Source: Trebouxia sp. TZW2008 (Eukaryota > Chlorophyta > Trebouxiophyceae > Trebouxiales > Trebouxiaceae). From it: a DNA stretch of 64,000 nucleotides. A model generated the notes under the pieces. It did no database searches, was not told the origin of the DNA, and saw nothing but the letters and a program-made list of their open reading frames with translations. Location of the stretch: the NCBI GenBank assembly GCA_002118135.1, contig BDIU01000043.1, positions 62,001-126,000 on the forward strand, in the 5' to 3' direction. Position 1 is the first letter of the stretch; every line of letters starts with the position of its first letter. Positions 11,969 to 24,100 of the stretch are shown piece by piece. Position numbers and translations under genes: made by a program.

Positions 11969-14900
11969 AGGGCATCACCTTGCCACGCCGTCCTGAGTTG
12001 ACTCGACACCGTCCAACAGAGGATGGCCGCAGGTTGCTAGCATCACTCACGCTGCCGTCTCCTTCACTGTCACTGTCGTCTGCTGCCATCAGAAGCCACG
12101 CTGCACTGTCTGCCTCCTTTCCATACCTCCTTGCCAGCATCTGACGCTGCTGAGGCGACAGCAAGGCTGCTGATGGCCTCGCATAGCATGACTGTGCTGA
12201 GGTCACCTGCTGCGACGACGCAGTGTCACAGCATGTGTGTGATGTGTTGACTTGCTGCCAGCTGTTCAATAGCAGTGTCTCTGTCTCTGTGGTGCGGTCA
12301 CACATATCCAGCAACAGTGTCTCTGTAGTGTGGTCACATGTGCTGCCAATGGCTGTGCTGGGCTGCAACACCCTCAGATCACCGTCGCCGGGCTGCAATG
12401 CCCTAATGTCAGCGCTGTGAGGCTGCAGCACCCCAAGATCAATGCTGCTGGGCTGCCTCTGCATGGCTGATGGAAGCACTGCGTTTTGGCAGCTCTCCAC
12501 TGCACCGCTGCTTCCGCTTCCATTGCTGCTGCTGCTTGCATTGCTGCCTCCGCTTGCAGAGCGCCCAATTTGAGCAGATGGCAGCAAGCGAAGACTGGAT
12601 TTCTGCTCAGTGCTTTGTTCATTACACGACAGAGTGATGCTGCTCAAGAGTCTGCCACTGTCAGATGTGCTGGTGCTGTGGTTTGGGTTTCGGCTGTTCC
12701 CTATGCCAATGCTGCTGATCAAGCCAACATCCTCAGTAGGGAGACTTTGCATGCGAGGCAAGGCTGCAGGCAAGGCTGCACCTGCTGAGATGTTTGCTGA
12801 CACCACTGCTGACTGCTGTACAACTGGAGACTGAGGTGCTGTATATGACACATTGCTTGGGGACTTGAGTTTGACAAGCAGAGAGGGGGGATTGTGACAC
12901 GTGAACTCCCGATTCATCTGTGACCGAGGCCTGAGACTCTGATGGCTGTCAGCAACAATAGCATTGACCTGTGCATTATTTGCCTTCTTGACGTGCGCAC
13001 TCAACGCTGCTCTATCTGCTGCATGACCAATACTGACTTGACTAGGCAGGAAAGATGCCACTGCACGGACTCCACCGACACACATTTGTTTGTCGCCCTG
13101 ACCTGCGGCCCTGGCTGCTTTGTGCATTGACATATAGTCTTCTGCCACAGCTGTGGCCTTGTCAAGTCCTGACAGCTGCCGCTGTGCCTCAGCTGTGGTT
13201 GCTGTGAGCTGTAACAGCTGCTGCTTTGCCACAGATGTGGTCCCAGTCCCAGCCTGAGGTGGCCAAGATGGGTGTCCTGTCTCAGCTCCAGCTGCTTGAT
13301 GCAGTGGTGCAGCAGCAGGTACTGGCGGGCGCTGTTCATCTCGAAAAGGGGGAGCTGCATGACCCCTGCTGGCAACTAGGGCCACAGCTGGCTGCCCTTG
13401 TTGTGCAGACGGGCCTGGTTGGACTGCACTTGAGGCACTATAGAGTCCATCGCCACCATCTGCATCATTCAGCAACTGCAGAAATGTGCTCTCTGGGGAC
13501 ACAAACCCTGCTACATCAGCAGACACATCTTGGTGCGTCTGAGCTGTGCCTATAAGGCCATCATGATCAGTCTGGACAGCTGCATTTGCTGAACTTCCGG
13601 GCTTGATATGTGCTGCACTCTGCCCCGCTCCACTAGCCTTCTGAGGTGCTGAAAATGCATCAGATGGAGCACCTGAATCCTGAGGCACCGCAAAGCGATG
13701 ACTGACATGGTTGCCAGTAGGCTGTAGCAGAGCCTGTGCAGGCATGGTGGGGATACTGTAGTCACTCTCCTCTGAAGAACATGGAGACTGACTCAACTGC
13801 AGAAGCTGTAGGAAGCTGCGTGGCACGCTGCAGACATGGCTAGGGTCCTGGATTGAGGCCTGGTTGCTGCCTGCAGCAGCTAATCTCTGCTGACCAGTCT
13901 CAGCTCCACTAGACAACAGTGGAGTTGAGCTGCAAGGGACGTAGCCGCAGTGCTTGCAAGAGTCGTCTTTCCCAAGCTGAGAAGCTGCAGGCTCTGCTGA
14001 ACTGTAAGGGCTGCACTGTTTGAGAGGCGCTGTGCAGCTTGACAGGGAAGGTGTCAGGGGCGAGCTGCTGGAGAGCAGTCTGATGGATTTACTTGCCAAA
14101 GCAGTGGCAGGCCTTGAGGCAGTGGCACTGCTTCTGCGTCTGTAGGAGCCGATGCCTTGGAGCTGCGGCGCAGCACTTGCTGGGCGCTGCTGGCGTGTGC
14201 TAGCCAGCTCAGGCTGCAGTTGCTGAAGCAGCTTCTGCACAGCCTTTATGTCTGCAGGCTGCTCAGCACTGTGCCTGCTACTCAGATGCACAGGTTGCCA
14301 CCTGAAACGTTCACTCACAGGCAGATACCTGTCTGCCCTGTTACTTTTGATCCCAACAGGCTGTGCCTTGCTTGCCAGGCTGGAGGTAGGCGGTGTGTCT
14401 GATTCAAAGCCAAGCAGTGCAGGTGATGTTGAGGTCTGACTGTGTATGCCTGACCATCCTGCAGCATGGCAGGACCACATACAACCATTGGCGAGCTATC
14501 ATGGCAACTTAGTGTAAGTGCAGAACACACTTGCATGAAATGTGCAAAGTCTTGGGTGTTGCCCGCAGGAAATGCCGCAGAGAATGGGTGCTTTATAGTG
14601 CAGGCAATGTGCAAGCGAGCTATCCTGCTGCAGTGGGGTTTGCTTCATGATGCAAGAGTCAGACAGCATACCAGGGTTGAGGCTCCCTCTTCCACATGCC
14701 TTGATTGCCCATGCTTTCACAATGCGCCGTAGCTGTCTGCAAGCACTGTACTTCCAATGATGCAGCTGAGCCAAGCGCCAGCCGCTTGCCTTCTGCTGTT
14801 TCAGCAGGCGCAAGTGCACTGTCTGCAGCTCCGTCAAGCGAGTCTGCAAGCTTTGAACAGCTGACTGGTGCTGGCTAGACTCCTGCTTCAGCTGCTGCCT

Positions 14901-17479
14901 GTCTGCTTTGCACCTTTCAAGGCATGCCGCCTGCTGTTGGGTCAGCAGGGCTTGTGTATTCAGGTCAGATGTAACCTGCTGTAGCTGCTCCTGTAGACTG
15001 TGAGAGGCAACTTGCAGCTCACTTTCCTGGTCTGATGCCATCAATGCTATCTGCAAGGCAGGACAAGAAGATGTAAGAGGCCACACGTAGATACTCTGTG
15101 CAATATCTTTGCCACAACAAATTCACCATTGTAAACAATATACCCATGTTTTGAGAGACAATAATGCTTGCAATCCTATGCTTCAAGGCACAGACATCAA
15201 GCTTGCCAAGCAAATGTTGAGGAGTTGGAAGGTCTGGTGTTGACAATGTAAGCGTTACCTGTTGCTCATGCTTGCGATGTATCTCAGCAACTTCAGCTGC
15301 ATATTGCTCCCTCATTTGCTGCTGTACCTCCTTGTGCATTGTCTCAAGCATAGTCAGCTTGTGAGTATGTTCCTGCTCAGCTGTGCAGCAGGAATTGCTT
15401 GCCTCATCGTGCAGTCTGGTCACCTCTGCCTCTTTGCCTTGAAGCTGCTGCCTCAACAACTTCAGCTCATTCAAGTGCAACTGCCTGTACATCATTACAG
15501 GACACACATCGTTTATTTTTGGACTACAGAGTGACACCGACGTGTGCTGTGTGGCATGAAGGGCAAGTCGACACTTGAGCCAAACTCATGACTACTGCAT
15601 TGCTTGCAGGCTTCAATTGCAGTTTGGCATGTCACTTCCTGAACTGCCAGAATCATGCAAACCTGTGGTTGCTGAGATCAGGCCAAAAGCTGTGGCCTTG
15701 ACTGAGCAATAAATCCACCCTGCTCAAGATGCATTGTACAGTTGGCGTCCAATGTGAATCAGCAGCTAGCAATCTTGCGGCCGCAGGCAAATGCTGCTTG
15801 CAAGGGGCAGTACGGCATGCAAGGCAAGCAGGGACTTGCCTGATCTGTGCCAGCTCTGTCTCCTGAGCAAAGCACTGCATACGCAGGCGCACTGTGTCAT
15901 TGGCGTGGTCATGCTTGCAAGCCTTGAGGTCCAAGTCCTGCTGCTCCTGCAGGTCCAGAATGTGCTGCTGGGCGCGCTGCAGGGAGGCCTGCAAGTCTGC
16001 TGTCTGAAGATGCCTGTCCCTGCATGCACATATGTAATGGACTGTGCCACTTGAGAAATATATATGGAGATGTCAAGGGGAGGAGCCACAGGACGAGAAT
16101 GCATCAATGACAAGCTGGCTTTGATGCCAGTAAACAGCAAGTAGTATGCTGCTAAAGTGCATCCCAACGCCGTTATGGTTTCCAAATCTGAAGCAGATTA
16201 CTACGACTTGATATGATTTTGAAGGCCAGGTATCTATGCTGCAATGAGAAGCTTGTAAAGCGCATTCTCAATGCTCTTGAAGCTATTGACTTGATGCAGG
16301 CCTCAGCAAGCTGAATAAACAAAGCTGCAACTCACTCACTTGCAGATGTGCTGCGCCTTGCAAAGCTTGTCCTGCAGATAAGCTGTGTCTTGCAGGACCT
16401 GCGCGCAGGCTTCAGCTTGAGCCGAGTGCATCATATGCTGGAGCTTATCTTGCAGCTCCGCCACCTGCACTCGTAAAGTCTTTGGAAGGATGGTTGCCCT
16501 CATAGAGCAATACCTGTAGCGCTCTGATCAATCCAGTATGACCATATGAAGGTATATGTGCAGCTTGAGCTGGACAAGCTGAAAGCTCGCCAGATTCTTC
16601 CATGCTTACGTCAATCATTCTGCAAGCTCACAAGCAATACGACTTGACATGGCAGGTGACTGCATGCCTGACCTGTGCTTTGTGCTTGAGCTGCTGCTGC
16701 TGCATGCATTGCTGGTGTTGCTGCTGAGTCCACTGAAGCTGCGAGGCCACTTGAGAAAGCTGCAGCTCGCTCTGATGAATGAGCGACTGCTTGTCCTGAA
16801 GCATCTCCTGCATGACAGGCATGAATGCTCCATCTGGCACAACTGTTGTTGTCATGATGTGCTGCTAAGTGCAGGTGTACGACTTACCTGAACACAAAGC
16901 TGCTTTACGGTATGCAAGGCATTTGAAATTGCAAGACCAACATCAGTGAGAGAGGTGCACAACAGCATTTGTGCATGCAAGCTCTTTACCTCACAGACTC
17001 CCTGACTGTTCTTGAGCTCCACTTCAACTGCAGCCACAGTTTTTTCTTGAGCAAGCCGATTCTGCTTGAGCCTCCTGAGCTCCTCATCCAGCCTAAAGGC
17101 AGAACTTTGTTATTACAGGTCTGCTATAGCCAAGTCAAGTAAGCAACTGCACAAAAGCTGCATCAGGCGAAGCATATGCTGGCTGCCACTCGTGTTCTGT
17201 ATGCAAGAAATGTACCTCATCAGAAGAGCAGAAATGGCCAACACCTGCGCTTGCTGCCCCTTCTTGCCAGCTGCAATGGGACATGTGTAAGGAGCTTGAT
17301 CAGCACATGTAATTGAACAGCACAACCAGCACAGGCATTTGACCCTACGGTTCACCTGTTTGAGTGATGCTTGACTGCATAGCAATACGCAGACGCTCAC
17401 TGACAGCCAGCTCTGCTCTTAAGTCAGCAACTTGGTGGTGCAAGCGCCTGACATCCTGCTTGCTGCTTCCCATCGCCAT
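11967..17479 (-). CDS. Large coiled-coil protein with Ser/Gln-rich C-terminal region
   Basis: Start ATG at 17479; the first residues (SSKQDVRRLHHQVADLRAEL) already form heptads. Coiled-coil exons follow near 17270-17210, 17095-16980, 16860-16670, 16450-16340, 16010-15840, 15480-15260 and 15050-14680, each flanked by GT donors and TGCAG acceptors. One contains KEAEVTRLHDEASNS, another QLHHWKYSACRQLRRIVKAW, a basic amphipathic stretch. The last exon, 14480-11967, is one open frame of over 800 codons rich in Ser, Gln and Ala with no globular fold seen. It ends in an acidic patch (DDSDSEGDGS) and a basic tail. I do not recognise a named family; a cytoskeletal, centriolar or scaffold role is only an inference. 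Divergent from the diacylglycerol kinase. Confidence 0.6.
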
Positions 17480-18192
17480 TAACTAGCAAGGCAAAGCTCG
17501 ACAAGCAATCCTCACAACAGTGCTGCCTGCGTTGTTATTTGGCTGCACAGCTAGCGACACTGAGCTTGACAGCGTCATGAATGCAGGGGTAGACTGCTAG
17601 CGCCAACGCTGCAGCTGACATTACAAAGCTCTAGTGTGACGTGCACCGTGCAGCGCGCCTTCACAGGCACGCAACTTGACATGCTCTGTTACGAGAGATT
17701 CACAACGACATGTTTCAGGGTGTAGGGAGCACACACGACGTGATGTCTGACACATCAACACCAAGAAGCCCTATTGTCTGTCGCTATCGCGAGTGGCTGT
17801 CGCAAAGACAAGCTGTGCTTTGAGCAAGGCTTTGAAGTTGCAAGGATACTAAAAGTCGCAAATCGCAGATACGCAGCATTGCTCAGCAGCGCAGGTTGCT
17901 GTCCGACGCACCCTTCTTTGGCTTGACTTGTGCGATCTCCCATCGGCGCACACGGAAGGCTTGGCACAGGGCGTTGGTGTGTTTGTGCTCGAAAGCGGCG
18001 CACAGCGAGCTGGGTCAGATCGGCACCAGATCGCAAGTGCGGCATTGACCAGCTTGACCGAAGTCAAATCACTTTGTGGCTCGCGGCGTCTGCAGCCTGG
18101 CACAGTGACTGCACCGGCGAATTCTTGTACTCATGCACCAGAAGCGCGACCACTCAAACGGACGCAGCGCGGCGGACTGTGTTTAAGTCGAT
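17480..18192. promoter_or_regulatory. Divergent promoter region between the coiled-coil gene and DGK
   Basis: About 710 bp separate the two divergent start codons. It holds several short open frames on both strands without a family signal. The segment 17880-18180 has more CpG than the surroundings, as expected near transcription starts. Confidence 0.45.
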
Positions 18193-21100
18193 ATGTTTCA
18201 GCAGTTTCGTCAGGGAGGGTGGGCTGTTCCGCTGAGTTGTGAGCATCCGGCGCTGGTCTCATGGCTTGGAATCATCAACAAGATTCAACAGAAGTTTTGC
18301 GCCATCTTGGGACAAGACATCTGCTCTACCAAGCCAATACTGGCCCTGAACGACTGCAACAACAAGTGGTCTCCCATGACCATTTTTGCGGCGATTGCGG
18401 CGGTCACCCTCCTAGCCATAGTCATGACAGTCACGACTTGCCTTCGTGTGACCAAGTAAGCTGACGCCTTGTGCTGTGAGCAGCAAATGCACCCGCTAAA
18501 GCCCTGACTTGTATTCTCTAATCTATACAGGTGGTACAGATCACGCCACGGCAGCTTGATGGTAGCAGCAGCATCAGCTGGAGCTGCTGCAGTGCGCAAA
18601 GCAGACCCTGCACATTATCCTGCTGCTCCTCATGCGTATTTTCGACTGGGGGACCATGAGCTCATGGCACCACTCCTATGTGCAGTGTGCTTTGAACGTG
18701 TGGAGCCAAACAACCTCTTTCAGGTGTGGCATTTGAAATTGGCGTGATGTCATGCTACTGAAAAGTTCACACGTGCTTCTGCACGTGTTCGTCAGCAGAC
18801 TGTTGTCTACCAGCGCACATGAAGCATGCTTGCTATCAATCTGTAGCATGACTTGTGTTTTGTCCATATATCAGGCCTGTAGCGAGCTTGCTCCTGTGCT
18901 CACTTGCTGCACAAGCTGTTCGTGAGCAGCAGATAACAATGGAACAAATGTGAATGTGCATTGCAGCGTGGGTCGTGCTGTGAGGTATGCGGCATCATCG
19001 CACACGAGAGCTGTGCGCGCCATGTCCCCGATGACTGCCGACCCATTGCTTTGTCTGCTGACAAAGTTCTCCATACATGGAAAGCAGCAGGCACTGTCCT
19101 GATCGAGAGTCAGGTGACAGACCTGTGTTCTGTACGCATGGCACCATGCTTGCCTGAGCAGTGCCTTAGGGGGTCACTCAAGTGCCTCATGCTGATGTTT
19201 CTGGTACAATGCTGTGTTATGTACTGGCTCTAAGGGTCTGCAGCTGCAGATTAAGCCTGCTGTATTGTTTTCAATCTGGCCTTGACTGCCCAATATGAAT
19301 CTGAGCAAGGCTTGAACACGCCTTGTTATGTCAAGCTTTGACTGATGCAGTCTGTTTTTGCAGCAGCCGCAGCTTGCATCTTGCGGCTGTGAAGAGGCCT
19401 AGCAACAGAAGCTGACACTCACTTTGCTCTGTGCTCAAGATGTGCACAAAAGCAACTGGACTACATGTGCCTCTATGCACCAGCTGCAGACCACAAACGC
19501 TAACCCAAAGCTGCCCAGCACCCACTCTTCTTGACTTGTGTCACAGGCCTCCTGAGCAGCACTGCAAGGGACTGCTCTAGCAGGAGACAACGCTCACAGT
19601 GTCTCATTCTCTGCAGGAGCATGAGACTGCGAAGCCCCCAGTGCAAGTTTGTCTCTACTGCCGGCAGCCTTGTGGGCTGGACATGTTTTCTGTTGAGCCC
19701 ATGTGGTGCTGTTCCTGGTGCCCAGCAGTGTGCCACATGCACTGCTATCAAGAGCTGCATCCAGGCCTCCTAAGCAGCAGTGCAAGCGATTGCTCCAGCA
19801 GGAGGCAGAGCAGTGCTGTGGATCAGCATCAGCAGCCGGCCAGCAGCATGTCTGGTGACAGCAGTGCAGCTGCACAGCAGGCCTTCAAGCGTCACAGGAG
19901 CAAGAGCTTGGACAGCAGAGCTGCAGTTCTGGCTGGCCAGGAGGTTCAGCAGAATGGGTTTGGCATGCAAGAGGACTTGCTGAAAAGGTGACCATTTGCT
20001 GAACCTCAGCGCGCAGGCATTTGCTGTCTTTGCAAATTTGTCCTTGAAACAAGGCTGATGGTCAGAATGCTGGCCACTTTACCTGTTGGGCCAGGCTGCT
20101 ACCTGCATCCAGTGAGCTTTGACTTTTTTCGCAATTGGCTCAGAATGTTGAGTCATCATAGTGACCAGGCTACACCTGCTGCTGGAAGAGGGGCTTCTTC
20201 ACTTCTGTCATAGATCTATGTTCACAGCAACTTTGGCAACTTTTGCTGTCAGCCCCTGTCCTGTCGTCTGCGCGTCTTGTGCACATGTTGGCCACAGGCC
20301 CACCCTCAACAGCTCGGCGTCACAAGAAGCACAAGCGACAGCCACTGACATGTCGGCTGTGCATGTTGGGGGTGTTTTGACAAGATGTGTAATGCCTGGC
20401 GTTGCAGGAAGCACAAGCGACAACGGAGTGTGGAGGCTGATGCACGAGGGATGCTTGTAGACGGCTTGCAGGCCTCATCCACCGTCTCTCCTGCTGTCTC
20501 CCGCAGCGCCTCTTTTGGCAACACACAGCAGCTCATTGCAGGTGTGTACAATACTTGCAGCATCATGCACAGCCCTCTGCAATCTTGAATGCTGCTCGCT
20601 GCTGCTGTGTGCTGTTCTAAGAGTTGCTGCTACTTCATGCATTTTTCAGATCACACAACCGCACAATGTGGATTGTCACACCTTAAAGATGCAATCGGCA
20701 TTGGTGCCATGCTCTGCAACTTTGCATCAGTGATCTGAATGATGATTGCATCGTGACAGTCTGGGAGCTTTTGCATGCTCTATGCGCTTGCTTGTATGGA
20801 ATGCAGGCAGGCTCAGAGCAGAGAGGCGCACAAGCCCTTTTGGGGCGCTGCTGTCAGTGCTGAGCTCTGTTGTGTCTGGCGGGCAATACGCTGTGGCTGA
20901 AGCTGAGGCTGCATTCTTCTTTTCTCTCACCGCTCATGCTTGTCTTCTTATCATTTTGCTATCTTCATTCTAATGTGCTTGTTCGTCTCAAATGCAGGCA
21001 GGCTGAGGGCAGAGAGGCGCACAGGCAGTTTTGGGGCGTTGTTATCCATGCTGAGCTCTGTTGTGTCTGGTGGGCAAGACGCTTTGGCTGAAGCTGAGGC

Positions 21101-24100
21101 TGCCAACTTGCCAGCGCATGATTTGGACCGTGCTGTGGACGTGGAGCACCTTGACACTTGCCACTTGGGCCACCACAAGTACGTTCTGCTGACTTAAGAT
21201 GTAATCTGATGTACTTTCTCAGCTTTGTGGGACACACTCGATATGGCAACAGTAGCTGTTTGTTCACATATCACTTTCAGAGCTTAAAGCATCTGTGTGC
21301 TGTTTTCACCTTGCCCTTACAGCAATGTAGTAATATTGAGAGCACAGTAGTCAATTGTACAACATAGAGACCGAGGAGAACACAATCAAGGACTGCTTCT
21401 CACAGATACAACTTGCCGAGGCATCACATCTTATTTCTAGATGAGATTACTGATGTTGGTACATGCAGGCGCCTGGTGCTTCCGCCTACTTGTACAAAGC
21501 TGTATCCCAGTGCAAGCTGGACCAGCAGAGCAAAGTCACTGTTCAGCTTGCCCAAGAAGAGGAAAGGAAAGAGCTCAAAGAGCAAAGGAGCTGCAAAGGC
21601 TGCAGAACCTGATGCCAGCCAAGGAGAAACGTCAGCCAGTTCAGCTGCTGATGACAGCAAAGCTGCAGAGGCAACAGAGCTGACACATCAGCAGGTATGC
21701 TGGTCTTGCATTACTGCTAAATCAGTCTGAAACATGCCAAGCTCAACAGGACTCTGCGTCTTGCACCTTGTAGGCATGTGCAAACATTGCATCAACACCT
21801 GAGGTTGTTTCAGGCTCAAAGCATGAGCGGCCACACAGCTGTCGCAGGCATTGACAAGCCTAGCAGGTCTCTGCTTTGCATCGCGTGAAAATGCTGCTGC
21901 CTGTAATGACTCGTGAAACAAGCTGCTTGCAACTGAGTCTTATTCCAATGTATGGTACTCAGGATATTACTAGCACTCAGAGGACCATTGCTGCGTCCTT
22001 GCATGATCTTGGCTGCAAAATTGACAGAGGGCCTGACCATATTCCATTTCATGTCATTCAGGCGATAAACGGCATTTGAGATGGCAACACACCTTACTGT
22101 TTGTGATGCAGCATAGTTTCCTTGTACAAATGGGATGGACAGCATTGCAAGGGCTTGCAAGCGAGCCTGACTCTTTTCGCTTGTGTCGCAATCAGGCGGT
22201 GTCCGGTAGTCAGAGGCGCAGCACGTGGTGGGGTCCTTCAGAGCTGCAGTGGCAGGACTACCGCATTGAGCACATGCCCACACGCACCAAGCCCCTGCTC
22301 GTGTTTGTCAACACCAAGAGCGGGCCTATGCTGGGCCATACCCTGCGCCGCAAGTTTCTGCGCCTCCTCAACCCCTTGCAGGTATCCTGCCTAGTAACAA
22401 ATAGCCTCACCTTTGGGTCCTCTTAGGGTTGATGCAATGAGGCTGTGATTGCAGTTTATGCAAATTACTAATGCAGGTACATGTTTCAAGTACATTAGCA
22501 CCAGCTCAACCCTTGCCGAGAGCCTTCCTGTCCATGAGTCTATCTTGCAAGCACATGTCTCAGCACCTGCTCATCCTCTTGCAGATATCTGAGACCAGCA
22601 CCAGTTTCAGGACTTCAGCAATGGTTTTGTTGACGTCGATGTGTGCAGCCATTGCATAGGCCCGTCATGAGTGCAAGTAGCACACAAGCATTGGCTGACA
22701 CAACATTTACAACACTCATCCACTTACTTGCAGGGCTTCAGGCGCACTGTACATCAAAGAGAGCATGAGCTGTTCTCTATGGCTGCCATAAGACTGTTGA
22801 AACAGCATGTTGCTTGTAACTGCTTGAGCTGAGGCTGTGATCAAAGTGAAAGTTCTTCTTGCATGTCATCCTGGTGCTCCATGGAGTTGTCGCAGTCATC
22901 ATTGCTCCTGTCAGGTGTCATGCTGTCACATGCAGTACTGCATGGATGCCTTGTTTAGCACTGCTGCACACTTGACTGACTGCCCAAACGGCATGATTGC
23001 CTTGAAAGGAAAGGCATGGTTTGAGTCAACATCTGCCTTCCTTGTAGGTGGTGGAGCTTCCCAGAGAGAGCCCAGAGCAGGCCTTGAAGCTGTTTGGCGG
23101 TCTGGCCAACCTCAGACTGCTTGTCATTGGTGGTGATGGCACTGTAGCATGGATCCTCTCCTGCATTGACCGCATGAAGGTACACACTGCCTGCTTGCAT
23201 ACCGTTTCTTGGCACATCATTTGAACACCTTCGCTTGATCAGTGGGGATGGCACAGTCACTTAGATCTTTTCTTGCATTGACCGAGTGAAGATGCATTTG
23301 TCTTCTTGCTTATGCGTGTAGCACCTGCGTGTTGTCAACGACAAGCTGTTTGGCGGCTTGACCAACCTCAGACTGCTTGTCAGCAATGGTGATGGCAATG
23401 TTGCATACATCCCCTCCTGCATTCACCTCATGATGGTACATATCACATTCCTGCTTTTGTCTGCTGCTTTTCAGAAGCATTGGTACAATTCTGTGTGCAG
23501 TGAGTACTGTTTCATTGTATCTGGGTGTAAGCTTCATACGCACTGTAAAACCTACGCTCCATCTGTGTGCTTTTGAATGCTTAGAGCTATTGCTAGTATC
23601 AAAGTCAGCAAATGAAGAAGTTGGCATGAGCCTGCACGAACATCAGAATGTATTGCTCCTTGCCATAGCGGACGTAGATGATGAGCAGTGGGTTCCTCCT
23701 ACCATAGCGTCATTGCCCCTGGGCAACAGCAGTGACCTGGCCCGCTGTCTGAAGGCTTCATGTCTATGTCATTGCGGCATGCCACAATAGCCCACTGCTG
23801 ATCTGCAGGCAGAAATGAATGATGAGCAGTGGGTTCCGCCTGCCATAGCATTATTGCCTCTGGGTACTGGCAATGACCTGGCGCGATGCCTGAACTGGGG
23901 GGCAGGGCTGGGGGCCTTTCACAGCAGGGGGCTGTCAGCTGTGCTGCAGGACATTGAGCAAAGCACTGTGGCCCTCTTGGACAGGTCAGCCATGTTCTCA
24001 CCCCCTGGTCTGGGAGTCTTCCACGTCAGTGTACCTTTTCTACGCAAACACTTGCTGGTAGCAACTGCATGAAAGTGCTTCAGAAACCCAACTTTTTCAA

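Noticed and set aside
11967..14480. Long plus-strand open frames antisense to the coiled-coil gene (for example 13226-13555 and 11698-12144)
   Set aside because: They mirror the codon bias of the 837-codon minus-strand frame and show no family signal or splice structure.
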